Shown: positions 1 through 7,583, counted from the first letter of the stretch. The stretch is DNA of 17,049 nucleotides from JBAUHN01 sp049680295 (GCA_049680295.1 JBAUHN010000463.1:1-17049); one strand, 5' to 3'. Numbers and translations: made by a program. The notes: generated by a model from the letters alone, not told the origin.

Positions 1-120
1 GGCGTGCAGTCGGAATACGCCGTGCGCATCGGCGAGCGCGTTGTTTGCATCAGGAGGGTTACCGGTGGTGACACCCGAGACCAAGCAATCGTTTCTATTC
101 TGAACAGTAAGGAATTTTGA
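1..120 (+). CDS. virB9: C-terminal fragment of a probable VirB9 outer-complex protein
   Basis: A reading frame is open from base 1 and stops at the TGA at 118-120, giving the last 39 residues of a protein that starts outside the window. The piece contains YAVRIGERVVCIRR, which resembles the closing beta strands of VirB9-type proteins, where a hydrophobic-R-x-G-x-x-VCI pattern is common. The next gene, VirB10, starts 1 base after the stop, and VirB9-VirB10-VirB11 is the standard type IV secretion order, so position supports the call. If correct, it is a periplasmic or outer-membrane core component that binds VirB7 and VirB10. The fragment is too short to exclude another small subunit upstream of VirB10. 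Confidence 0.5.
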   Translation, partial: GVQSEYAVRIGERVVCIRRVTGGDTRDQAIVSILNSKEF

Positions 121-121
121 G

Positions 122-1618
122 ATGGAGAGTGAGCCGGATTATGAAGTCAAAACGGAAGAGAAATCTGGCATAGGACGCGCTGGCAAACTGGGTTTGGGGG
201 TGATCTTGGCCGCCGTCATCGGGTTTATCGGTTATCCGATCATCGCCCCTCAGCTGTCATCGGTTCTGGAAACATCTGAAAGCCAGGAGTTTCAGGATGA
301 GCAGGATGGTAGCAGGTTCGGCCGTGTCGAACCCGGTGAAAATCCCCAAACCCAACAGCCGACCTTTGACATCGGCCCCCTGACGGACCAACTCGACCAG
401 CAACGCGCTGAACTTGAGGGCAGGAATGAAGCACTTGCAGGTCAGGTGGAAGCCTTACAAGCGCAGTTGAGAGGAATTGCTGAGGAGGCGGCGGCGGAAT
501 CCAACAGTATGGCACAACAGCTGGCGGATGCGCTGCAACGCGCACAGGCCCAGAATGCTGAAGCCGTTGAGCAGCTAGAAACCAGTTTCCAGAACAGGTT
601 GGCCCAATCAGAGGCCGAGGCATTGGACCGCCAAGCAAATCAGACGACCCTCCTCGAAGAGCTTCAAAAGCAGAACGCTGACTTGGCCGCCTTGGTGGCT
701 GCTGGGGCGTCGAATGCGCAGGATGCGGAACTTGAGCGTTTGCGGCTTCAGGCCGAGACAGACCGTCAGAGGCGTGAAGATGAAGCGGCGGCCGCTGCCG
801 CAGCGGAAGAACAACGGACGGCAAGCCAACGGGAACAAGAACGGCTCGCTGAACTGCGCGCGGCGCGCGCGGCTCAGAATGCTCTGATGGAAGCTCGGAT
901 CAAGTCGGCCTCCGTTGTTTTTGATGAAGGGTCGTCTGGCGGATCGGAAAATCAGGCAAACGCGGCCGGTGCCACAGATATTGGTCCTCAGTCGGCTGAC
1001 CAACGAAACAGGGACTTTGTTGCTAACGGCGGCACGGCGGCTCCTGTGACTCAAGCAGAAGCGATCGCAAACCCGTCCAACACGGTGCTGCAGGGGACGA
1101 TGATCCAAGCAACATTAGAAAACGCTGTTGATTCAAGCCTACCCGGTGCTGTGACGGCAATGGTGAGTTATCCTGTCTTCGCATTTGATGGAACGCGCGT
1201 ATTGATCCCACCTGGATCAATTCTTATCGGCCAATACAGCTCGGATGTATCGCTGGGGCAGGCGCGCATTCTGGTAGGCTGGACACGCCTTGTGACACCC
1301 GATGGGCAATCCGTTCAGATTTCCGCCTTTGGGGGTGACGATCAGGGTCGGTCCGGGATCACTGGTCGGGTGAACACTCGGTTTGCGCAAAGGTTCGGCG
1401 GGGCGGCGTTGATTTCGCTGATTGGGGCGGCTCCAGCCATCGCGGCCAGTTCAACGTCGAACGAGTTACGCGCCGAGACGGCGGAGAATGTCGCCGATAA
1501 CTTTACCAGCGCGACGGCAAGCATTGTGAACGAATATGCAGGTCTTCCGCCAATCATTGCGGTTGAGCAGGGTGCGCAGATCACCGTCATGGTGGACAGA
1601 GATCTGGAATTCTACTGA
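122..1618 (+). CDS. virB10: VirB10 (TrbI-family) type IV secretion core protein
   Basis: A 498-residue protein of the VirB10/TrbI family, which spans from the inner membrane to the outer-membrane core complex and gates substrate transfer. It has a short cytoplasmic N-terminus, one membrane segment at about residues 22-42, and a Pro/Gln-rich linker. A very long Ala/Glu/Gln/Arg-rich coiled coil follows at about 85-260. The conserved C-terminal beta-barrel domain runs from about 320 to the end and includes the VLIPPGSILIGQY stretch typical of the family. A hydrophobic helical insert at about 425-445 fits the outer-membrane antenna. It starts 1 base after the preceding stop, with an AAGGA-type ribosome site in the previous gene's tail. 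Its TGA overlaps the ATG of virB11 by 1 base. The coiled coil is long for VirB10. The family call is firm; the conjugation versus effector role is inferred. Confidence 0.93.
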   Translation: MESEPDYEVKTEEKSGIGRAGKLGLGVILAAVIGFIGYPIIAPQLSSVLETSESQEFQDEQDGSRFGRVEPGENPQTQQPTFDIGPLTDQLDQQRAELEGRNEALAGQVEALQAQLRGIAEEAAAESNSMAQQLADALQRAQAQNAEAVEQLETSFQNRLAQSEAEALDRQANQTTLLEELQKQNADLAALVAAGASNAQDAELERLRLQAETDRQRREDEAAAAAAAEEQRTASQREQERLAELRAARAAQNALMEARIKSASVVFDEGSSGGSENQANAAGATDIGPQSADQRNRDFVANGGTAAPVTQAEAIANPSNTVLQGTMIQATLENAVDSSLPGAVTAMVSYPVFAFDGTRVLIPPGSILIGQYSSDVSLGQARILVGWTRLVTPDGQSVQISAFGGDDQGRSGITGRVNTRFAQRFGGAALISLIGAAPAIAASSTSNELRAETAENVADNFTSATASIVNEYAGLPPIIAVEQGAQITVMVDRDLEFY

Positions 1619-2607
1619 TGTCGGGCCCGACATCGTTTTTGCAAAGCTACCTTGAACCGATCGCTGGTGTCTTGCAGGACCCAGAAATCGTTGAAGTGGC
1701 AGTGAACCCGAACGGCAGCGTCTGGATTGAGCGCCAAGGCGGTGAGTTCATGGTTGAGCATCTAGGTCACAAGTTTGCAGCTGAAGAGGCCAATAATCTT
1801 GGCATGTCGATCGCCTCTGCAGTCGGGGCGCAGTTTTCTGAGAAAAAGCCGATCTTCTCAGGAAAGGTAATCTTCGAGGCTCGGCCGTTGCGTGCACAGG
1901 TGGTCTCGTCCCCCGTGGTCGAGGGCGGCACGGCCATCACACTACGATCCTACAGCCAGCGAAAAGTTTCCTTGGAGAAAGCGGTTCTGTTGCACGGCAA
2001 ACTCGTCGATCTTGATGCCATGCGCAAGGAGCGGGCCGAGAAAGTGTCGCAATATGCAGGGCTTGGTGACATTGCTGGCGCAATGTCAGTCTGTGTCGAA
2101 GATCGGCTGAATATTCTGGTGTCGGGTGGAACATCGACGGGGAAGACGACGTTTGCGCGGGGTCTTCTTGACCTTGTTTCGAAAAATGAGCGCATTGTTA
2201 CGATTGAAGATGCCTACGAGCTGTTTCCAGATCAGAAGAATTCTGTCTGCTTGAAAGCCAGCAGAAGCGGGGCAGGGGAGACAACACCGGCCAAGCTACT
2301 TGAGGGCACCCTTCGGATGCGCCCTGACCGGATTATCCTCGGGGAAATTCGTGGCGAAGAAAGCAAAACGTTTCTAGACGCGATCAACACGGGCCATGGT
2401 GGATCATTCACGACCATCCACGCGGATACCGCCCCTAAAGCAATCGACCGATTGGCGCTCATGATTATGTCGGTGGGGATAAACATGACTTTCGAGGAAG
2501 TGCGCCGCTACTGTGGGTCTAGTATCGACGTTGTCATTCAACTGGGACGCATCGCTGGCAGGCGCGGTGTGGTTGAACTCTATCTGCCGGGTATGGAGGC
2601 TGTTTAG
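1618..2607 (+). CDS. virB11: VirB11 traffic ATPase of the type IV secretion system
   Basis: A 329-residue hexameric secretion ATPase that powers pilus assembly and substrate transfer at the cytoplasmic face of the inner membrane. The N-terminal domain (about 1-150) is followed by the RecA-like domain. Visible motifs are Walker A GGTSTGKT (170-177), the Asp box with E197-D198 in VTIEDAYEL, Walker B RIILGEIRGEE (238-248, catalytic Glu 243) and the His box TGHGGSFTTIHADT (258-271). Length and motif spacing are normal for VirB11, so it appears intact. The start codon shares its A with the virB10 stop (TGATG), which indicates translational coupling. It is the last recognisable gene of the operon; no VirD4 coupling protein follows in this window. 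Confidence 0.95.
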   Translation: MSGPTSFLQSYLEPIAGVLQDPEIVEVAVNPNGSVWIERQGGEFMVEHLGHKFAAEEANNLGMSIASAVGAQFSEKKPIFSGKVIFEARPLRAQVVSSPVVEGGTAITLRSYSQRKVSLEKAVLLHGKLVDLDAMRKERAEKVSQYAGLGDIAGAMSVCVEDRLNILVSGGTSTGKTTFARGLLDLVSKNERIVTIEDAYELFPDQKNSVCLKASRSGAGETTPAKLLEGTLRMRPDRIILGEIRGEESKTFLDAINTGHGGSFTTIHADTAPKAIDRLALMIMSVGINMTFEEVRRYCGSSIDVVIQLGRIAGRRGVVELYLPGMEAV

Positions 2608-2983
2608 GGCCACTGTTGCCGGATCTGCGCGAGCTTTTTCGTTGGCGTGGCTCCATCTTTCTGATGGGTCAGTGGACCCCTATCGGCGCGGTGGGGCAGG
2701 TGATAAAAGTACTATTTCGCAGCGCCAAGTGCAAAACCTGACCTTCGCCGCGTCACGTACGAACTCACGCAACGCGGACAAAGGGTGAGTTCGCTGCACC
2801 AGTCCCGCGTGACCGCAGTCAGCCCGAAGCAGACATACGTCCTGCACCTGCACCCGATGGCGTATCTGCAGATCGGGCGGGAACCGGAAGTTCCCTACAA
2901 AGGCGAGAATTCCAACGCGCGTGGCAAGACCGGACGTTTATCCGGGAGGAACTGCCTGCGCCTTGCGTCTTGCTATTTTAAAC
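2608..2983. other. Gene-free junction after virB11
   Basis: No convincing gene was found in these 376 bases on either strand. Short open frames exist, for example one at about 2610-2741 that reads LPDLRELFRWRGS and ends in a stop, but none has a good start, ribosome site or recognised family. The stretch separates the secretion operon from the minus-strand gene at 2984-3787 and probably marks a recombination junction where the operon's original 3' neighbour was lost. No hairpin plus T-run terminator was seen for the operon. Confidence 0.5.
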
Positions 2984-3787
2984 TCACGCGTCGAAATTCG
3001 TTTTCGCCTCATAAAGCATGTCCTGAAAATACCAAAGCAAGAACTCCAACTGATCCGTGAGAGGGAGGCCTTTTAGATCAGTTCCGTCTAGCTCAATTCT
3101 ATCGAGTTGCAGGTATGGCTCGAATTCGCACGAGGCGCCTGAATGAAATGCTCGGCGTTCCCGGGACGTCCCCCTGTTTTGGATTGAAAACACTCCCTCT
3201 CCCGAGATGATGTCTGGAGCGGGTCCCTTGTACCCAAACAATTTTACCCGGGCTGTAAGCAAACCCGTATAGCTGCCGTGTTTGTCGGTGTTATAATCGA
3301 TAAGCAGAGCTTGAAGGAACGCCTCTTCCTTCAGGGTCTTGCTTTTGGTTTTCCACCACTGGCACGCGTCCCCACCGACCTTTTGGCAACTACCACGTAA
3401 CGCGTTGATCGTGCCGTAGATTGCTGCCTGGAACCCATAGAACAACGATCGAAAAGCCGGAAGGTTTGGCGTTGCTGCGGCCGTTTTCATCGCGTCAAGG
3501 ACGAAGGCTGCGTCTTCCAGTTTCTGAGACGCTTGGTGAAATCTACCCTTGTGATAGCCCATAGCGTAGCCACGTTTGGTGGCATCTTGTAAAGTCAATT
3601 TATTCAGACCATCCAAAAGGTCCTCGCAGCTGGCGAGGTAAGAGAGATTCCATGCGATGATCGCAGATTCCTCAAAAGGATGCCGTCTCGGCTCGTCCCA
3701 TGTTATTCCGAGCCGTTCGTTAATTTCGTCGAGCAGCTTGATCGCGTCCTCGACCACATCAAACTCAACATAGAAATCTTTTTTCAT
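2984..3787 (-). CDS. Unrecognised soluble protein, possibly HEPN-like
   Basis: A protein of 267 residues from the ATG at 3787, or 272 if the TTG at 3802 is used. Neither start has a strong ribosome site, and ATG is preferred on codon grounds. I do not recognise the family. The sequence is acidic to neutral, appears mostly helical, and has no signal peptide or membrane segment. Numbered from the TTG, R77-x6-H84 (RGYAMGYH) matches the R-x(4-6)-H spacing of HEPN ribonucleases, and a DYNTDKH stretch at about 169-175 recalls the N-x-x-KH pattern of HEPN-like helical proteins lacking the catalytic Arg. This is pattern resemblance only. The gene runs opposite to the secretion operon and lies between it and an IS91-like element, so it is probably accessory cargo. 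Composition and frame continuity support a real gene. Confidence 0.65.
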   Translation of the reverse strand: MKKDFYVEFDVVEDAIKLLDEINERLGITWDEPRRHPFEESAIIAWNLSYLASCEDLLDGLNKLTLQDATKRGYAMGYHKGRFHQASQKLEDAAFVLDAMKTAAATPNLPAFRSLFYGFQAAIYGTINALRGSCQKVGGDACQWWKTKSKTLKEEAFLQALLIDYNTDKHGSYTGLLTARVKLFGYKGPAPDIISGEGVFSIQNRGTSRERRAFHSGASCEFEPYLQLDRIELDGTDLKGLPLTDQLEFLLWYFQDMLYEAKTNFDA

Positions 3788-3927
3788 GCCGACGGTATCC
3801 AAGTCTCTAGTTTTTCGCCGACCTCTGTGCCCAGCAATGATGACTTCAAATTCTTATAACCTGCGAACCGTCGCGCTCAATGCTGCGCGGTGCTCGAACG
3901 GCTGGTTCGACGGGCCGCATTGCAGCG

Positions 3928-4146
3928 TCACCGGATTGTGACGAAGGTCCTCGGGCCAGTCGCATCCAAAAGTTCGACCAAAGCTCCCAACTTTGCATAC
4001 TCCGCATTCTGCGCATCGCTGACATTCATGCATATCGCAGCATCGGTCGTACAGGGCTCAAGGACGAAGCCGCTCGCGCGGCAATGGCGCTTGTGGCTGG
4101 TGTTGATCTGTACCTGATAGGCCTGCGCATTTTGCAATCTGGCTGA
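3928..4146 (-). pseudogene. Possible 3' remnant of a minus-strand gene cut by the IS91-like element
   Basis: On the minus strand a frame runs from about 4146 to a TGA at 3928-3930, giving some 72 residues with protein-like content such as VSDAQNAEYAKLGALVELL. Upstream it passes straight into the hairpin and the 5' end of the recombinase gene in the mobile element, where the reading becomes antisense and implausible. The simplest reading is the tail of a gene whose 5' part was displaced by insertion at about 4147. It has no start or ribosome site of its own and the family is unknown. It could equally be a chance open frame. The rest of 3803-4146 holds nothing I can name. Confidence 0.3.
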
Positions 4147-4184
4147 CCTGTTTGACGATTGGGGCTTCTCAATCGTCAAACAGG
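4147..4184 (+). promoter_or_regulatory. Perfect 15-bp hairpin overlapping the recombinase ribosome binding site
   Basis: CCTGTTTGACGATTG at 4147-4161 is exactly complementary to CAATCGTCAAACAGG at 4170-4184, with an 8-base loop. The ribosome site AGGAGG (4182-4187) starts inside the 3' arm, and the ATG of the recombinase follows at 4193. In RNA the stem would bury half of the ribosome site and reduce translation. In DNA it could instead be the subterminal palindrome of the element's left (ter) end or a recombinase binding site. Confidence 0.75.
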
Positions 4185-4192
4185 AGGATCCC

Positions 4193-5080
4193 ATGACACA
4201 GGAGAGAATAAGCCCGCTACGTGAGCGGATGATGGAAGATATGCGCATTCGGGGACTGGGCGACAAATCTCAGCAGGGGCACATTCGGGCGATCAAGGAT
4301 TTTGCAGGGTTTCTGGGGCATTCCCCTGATACGGCCACGCCTGAGGAACTGCGCGCGTATCAGCTTCACATGACAGACACCGAGGTCACGCCCTCGGTTT
4401 ACAACAGGCGCATCACCGCTCTGCGTTTCTTTTTCTCGATGACCTGCGGGCGTGATGAGATGCAGAAGTACATGCAATTTCGCACTGAACCGCGCAAACT
4501 GCCCGCAGTGCTTAGCGTCGAGGACGTCTCCGAGCTTCTGGCCGTCGCGCCCGGCCCCGGGCTCAAATACCGCGCAGCACTTAGCATTTCCTATGGAGCG
4601 GGGCTTCGGGCCTCCGAGGTTTGCAATCTTACAACTGGCGATATCGACAGCGACCGGATGCTGATCCATGTGGTTCAAGGCAAGGGGCGTAAAGATCGCA
4701 AGGTCATGCTGTCCCCAGGCTTGCTTGAGCTGTTGCGGGATTACTGGCGTGAAGCACGCCCCGAGGGCTGGCTCTTCCCTGGCAAACCAAAGGTCAACCC
4801 GATCTCACCCCGCCAGCTCAATCGGGCATTTACATCGGCAAAACGCATGGCGGGGATCAACAAGCCCGCAACATTGCACACATTACGGCACAGTTTTGCG
4901 ACTCATCTGCTGGAAGCGGGCACGGATGTGCGAGTGATCCAGGTGCTTTTGGGCCATGCTAAGCTGACGACTACCGCCCAATACACCAAAGTCGCCACAA
5001 AAATGATCCGTGATACGACCAGCCCATTTGAAGCCTTGAAGCAATTGAACCTGCAAACCCGCAGGAAGCGACCGGAGTAA
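4193..5080 (+). CDS. XerC/D-like tyrosine recombinase associated with IS91
   Basis: A 295-residue tyrosine site-specific recombinase. An N-terminal SAM-like core-binding domain (about 10-95) precedes the catalytic domain (about 105-275). The catalytic set is complete: R139 (GAGLRASE), K164 (QGKGRKD), H229-x-x-R232 (HTLRHSFATHL), H255 (LLGHAKL) and nucleophile Y264 (AQYTKVA). A very strong AGGAGG site lies 5 bases upstream of the ATG but is partly held in a perfect hairpin. The gene ends 10 bases before the IS91-family transposase, and the two are probably co-transcribed. A tyrosine recombinase is a known companion of some IS91-family transposases; its exact part in transposition, perhaps resolving intermediates, is not established. 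It resembles host XerC/XerD in size and motifs, but the position argues for an element-borne enzyme. Confidence 0.92.
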   Translation: MTQERISPLRERMMEDMRIRGLGDKSQQGHIRAIKDFAGFLGHSPDTATPEELRAYQLHMTDTEVTPSVYNRRITALRFFFSMTCGRDEMQKYMQFRTEPRKLPAVLSVEDVSELLAVAPGPGLKYRAALSISYGAGLRASEVCNLTTGDIDSDRMLIHVVQGKGRKDRKVMLSPGLLELLRDYWREARPEGWLFPGKPKVNPISPRQLNRAFTSAKRMAGINKPATLHTLRHSFATHLLEAGTDVRVIQVLLGHAKLTTTAQYTKVATKMIRDTTSPFEALKQLNLQTRRKRPE

Positions 5081-5090
5081 GGCGCGGGCA

Positions 5091-6284
5091 TTGTCCCGCA
5101 CAAAGCTGGAGATTGCCGACATATTCCGGAGATACGGCCCTGCGTGGCGGCGGGCCAACGAAGGGCATGTAAGCCTTTCCCAGCTCAAGGTGATGTCCGC
5201 CATCGAAGCCTGTCGGACAGAGGCGCTCGGTGGGCATGTGGCAGCCTGCACAAAGTGCAGCCACCAGCACATCGCGTATAACAGTTGCAAAAACCGGCAC
5301 TGCCCGAAGTGTCAGGGTCCGGCTGCGCGCGATTGGATGGAGGCGCGCGCCGAAGACCTACTACCCGTCGAGTATTTCCATGTTGTGTTCACCTTGCCAG
5401 CCGAGATCGCGCGGATCGCCCTCTGGAACAAGCGGGCGATTTACGGCCTGCTGTTCAGAGCATCGGCCCAGACGGTGATGACAATCGCCGCCGATCCCAA
5501 ACGCCTCGGCGCACGCGTTGGCATGACCAGCGTGTTGCACACATGGGGGGCTGCGCTCACCCACCATCCCCACATCCACATGATCGTCCCCGGCGGTGGC
5601 TTGTCGCGCGACGGCAACCAATGGGTGGCGTGCAAGCCGGGGTTCTTCCTGCATGTACGGGTGCTGTCTCGACTGTTTCGCCGTCTGTTCCTTGAGGGGT
5701 TGATGGCGCTGCATCGTTCGGGTGATCTGGCGTTTTATGGTGACCTCAAAGGGTTGGCTGAGACCGGTGCATTTGCATCCTGGTTGGCCCCGTTCCGTAA
5801 ATCCGAATGGGTAGTGTACGCCAAACCGCCCTTCGGTGGACCCGAAGCGGTTCTGGCCTACCTTAGCCGCTATACCCACCGAGTGGCGATCTCGAACAGC
5901 CGTCTCGTCAGCGCCGATGCCAGCACAGTGGCGTTCCGATGGAAGGACTACCGCATCAAGTGCGGTGACCGGCAAAGGGTCATGCGCTTGGCCACGTCAG
6001 AGTTCATCCGCAGGTTCCTCATGCACGTCCTACCTGACGGGTTCCATCGTATCCGTCACTATGGTCTGCTGGCTTCCGCACAACGTAAAGCCAATATTGC
6101 AAAGGCCCGCGTTCTGATCGGTGCACATGTGCCAGAGCGAGAACTACAAACCGACGGTGATCCTGCCCCACTTACCCTGCGCGAACCTTGCCCCTGTTGT
6201 GGTGGCACGATGCTGATCATCGAGACATTCAAACGTGGACAAGTTCCCCGATCCCGCGCTCCGCCCAGGGAACAGGCCGCATGA
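5091..6284 (+). CDS. IS91-family Y2 rolling-circle transposase
   Basis: A 397-residue HUH-type transposase that nicks single-stranded DNA and moves by a rolling-circle-like mechanism. An N-terminal zinc-binding region is seen at C53-x-x-C56, C66 and C71-x-x-C74 (HCPKC). The metal-binding HUH motif is H161-I-H163 within THHPHIHMIVPGGG. The paired catalytic tyrosines are Y257 and Y261 in YLSRYTHRVAISN. A CPCCGG cysteine cluster lies at about 367-372. Length is normal for the family. The TTG start at 5091 is chosen because the sequence SRTKLEIADIFRRYGPAW then aligns with the usual start of these transposases. It lies 10 bases after the recombinase stop, and GGAG at 5074-5077 is a somewhat distant ribosome site, so coupling is likely. 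All key residues are present and no frameshift is visible. Confidence 0.94.
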   Translation: MSRTKLEIADIFRRYGPAWRRANEGHVSLSQLKVMSAIEACRTEALGGHVAACTKCSHQHIAYNSCKNRHCPKCQGPAARDWMEARAEDLLPVEYFHVVFTLPAEIARIALWNKRAIYGLLFRASAQTVMTIAADPKRLGARVGMTSVLHTWGAALTHHPHIHMIVPGGGLSRDGNQWVACKPGFFLHVRVLSRLFRRLFLEGLMALHRSGDLAFYGDLKGLAETGAFASWLAPFRKSEWVVYAKPPFGGPEAVLAYLSRYTHRVAISNSRLVSADASTVAFRWKDYRIKCGDRQRVMRLATSEFIRRFLMHVLPDGFHRIRHYGLLASAQRKANIAKARVLIGAHVPERELQTDGDPAPLTLREPCPCCGGTMLIIETFKRGQVPRSRAPPREQAA

Positions 6285-6514
6285 CAGAATGCCCGTTCAT
6301 CCCATCCAATGCAGACCGGTTGACACAGTCACAGCGGCCGAACCCACTTGTGCGCTACAATCCGGCAGGTCGCACAAAAGGCACCGAACGGTTGCGAACC
6401 GAAGAATACTTGAGGCAAGTGCGCTGGTGGAACCTTCAAACGCAGGTCTTCCGTCCTCGCAAAAGCGCATCCGCAGCAGTCAAAAGCCCAACAGACAGCG
6501 CTCTTTCCCCATAG
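6281..6514 (+). CDS. Doubtful 77-residue frame overlapping the transposase stop
   Basis: An ATG at 6281 overlaps the transposase TGA (ATGA), and the frame continues for 77 Arg/Pro-rich residues without a family resemblance. Another frame across 6235-6546 is also open, as is common in GC-rich DNA. There is no ribosome site beyond the coupling overlap. I consider this more likely part of the noncoding right end of the IS91-like element than a real gene, but the overlap geometry keeps it possible. Confidence 0.2.
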   Translation: MTECPFIPSNADRLTQSQRPNPLVRYNPAGRTKGTERLRTEEYLRQVRWWNLQTQVFRPRKSASAAVKSPTDSALSP

Positions 6515-6547
6515 ACGCCACCCAGCCCCCGCGGCTTCCTCCCTGAG

Positions 6548-6616
6548 AGATTTTCCAACGCGGGCCACAGTCGAGCCCAGCCGAAAGGTTGCACACTGGC
6601 CCGCATCAGAAAATCT
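6548..6616. repeat. Interrupted double palindrome downstream of the transposase
   Basis: Two nested inverted repeats share one axis. The outer arms are AGATTTTC (6548-6555) and GAAAATCT (6609-6616). The inner arms are GCGGGCCA (6560-6567) and TGGCCCGC (6597-6604). A 4-base unpaired gap lies between inner and outer arms on each side, and the loop is 29 bases. It lies about 260 bases after the transposase stop and 165 before the resolvase start. It may be the ori-end palindrome of the IS91-like element, a terminator (though no T-run follows), or a recombination site for the resolvase. Confidence 0.6.
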
Positions 6617-6780
6617 TCATCTTTTGGGACATTCGCCGCGCAAAGCTCGAACGGCCGGTCTAGGGTTTTGTAAGGAAAATCATAATATTTGCACCAAGCT
6701 GAGCTGATTATAAAAACAAGGGCCGGGGATTGGTGCATAAATCAGGTGCGCAATGATGCTACCTGGTGTAGGATGTTTGC
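6617..6780 (+). other. Spacer upstream of the resolvase
   Basis: These AT-richer bases probably hold the resolvase promoter. TTGCAC (6689-6694) and TATAAA (6709-6714) resemble promoter boxes, but their spacing of 14 bases is short. AGGA at 6770-6773 is a good ribosome site 7 bases before the ATG at 6781. Small serine resolvases usually act at a res site beside their gene, and this stretch is where one would look. I could not identify three paired subsites by eye. Confidence 0.35.
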
Positions 6781-7326
6781 ATGCTTATCGGTTACGCCAG
6801 AGTGTCCAGTCAGGGACAGTCCCTTGATCGCCAGATCGGTGCCTTGAACACAGCCAAAGCGGACAAGATCTTTCGTGAGGTGGCTTCGGGCCGGACGGTC
6901 AAAGGCCGACCTCAGTTGGAACGCGCTATTGATGCTTTGGGGGCAGGGGACATCCTCGTAATCGCCGAATGGGACAGGGCGACCAGATCGATGATGGATG
7001 GGATCAATATCATCCAACGCGTCGCGGACCGATCAGCGACCGTCAAAGTCTTGGACAAGCCATGGCTCGACCTAACGACCCCGATGGGGAAGGGCATCCT
7101 GGCCTTTCTCTCAGCCTTGGCTGAGGACGAGCGAGAACGTATCACCCGCCGCGCTAATGAAGGTCGCCAGATCGCTATTGCAAATGGAACCAAGTTTGGA
7201 CGAAAGCCAAAGCTCACCGATCATCAGCGTCAACTTGCCCGTGACCGTATGGCGAATGGGGAGACTTGCCGCGTGATCGCATTGGATCTGGGTGTGGCTC
7301 ATACGACGATCTCAAGATTGCGTTGA
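6781..7326 (+). CDS. Small serine recombinase of the resolvase/invertase family
   Basis: A 181-residue serine recombinase of the Tn3 resolvase / Hin invertase type. The catalytic domain (about 1-125) has the nucleophile S9 in YARVSSQGQ with R7 before it, plus D65-R66 and R69 in EWDRATRS. The long dimerisation helix runs from about 102 to 130. A C-terminal helix-turn-helix (about 145-180, ending TTISRLR) binds the recombination site. Length is normal and no key residue is missing. AGGA 7 bases upstream supports the ATG. No transposase of the Tn3 type is present in the window, so it is an orphan resolvase or an invertase. It lies between the IS91-like element and the defence operon, both on the same strand, and may belong to the mobile unit that carries the defence genes. 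Confidence 0.93.
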   Translation: MLIGYARVSSQGQSLDRQIGALNTAKADKIFREVASGRTVKGRPQLERAIDALGAGDILVIAEWDRATRSMMDGINIIQRVADRSATVKVLDKPWLDLTTPMGKGILAFLSALAEDERERITRRANEGRQIAIANGTKFGRKPKLTDHQRQLARDRMANGETCRVIALDLGVAHTTISRLR

Positions 7327-7583
7327 GTTTAGGCCAATGCTGCAAGGTGGCGGTTTCCTTGTTTTCACTCAGACTATGATTTTGGTAACAATAAGCATCG
7401 CGGAACAAACACCCTAAATCGGAGTGGTGGTCTGTTGGCTCAAGCCGATGGATAGCGTAATTTTGCATGAGGTAAGGGTTCATAAATTTCATTTTGGGAT
7501 GCGGTAGGGCATTGCCAGCGCAACTTAAGGTGGTCAGGTTGGCATTACGGAAAGGCGCTACTTTTTGGCGGCGGACGTGAGCT

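Larger units (their letters stand above)
4147..6616 (+). mobile_element. IS91-like element with tyrosine recombinase and Y2 transposase
   Basis: This is a two-gene element: a XerC/D-like recombinase followed closely by an IS91-family rolling-circle transposase. IS91-family members have no classic terminal inverted repeats and make no target duplication. Their ends (ter and ori) carry subterminal palindromes, and insertion is beside GAAC or CAAG. The left limit is placed at the perfect hairpin starting at 4147, and the right limit at the end of the interrupted palindrome at 6616. Candidate flanking tetranucleotides beyond the right palindrome are GAAC at 6649-6652, CAAG at 6695-6698 and CAAG at 6717-6720. 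Both limits are estimates. Both proteins look full length with all catalytic residues, so the element may be active. Confidence 0.6.

Noticed and set aside
240..1590. Several minus-strand open frames opposite virB10
   Set aside because: They are antisense shadows produced by the GC-rich, Ala/Gln/Glu-rich coiled-coil coding sequence; none has a family resemblance or a ribosome site.
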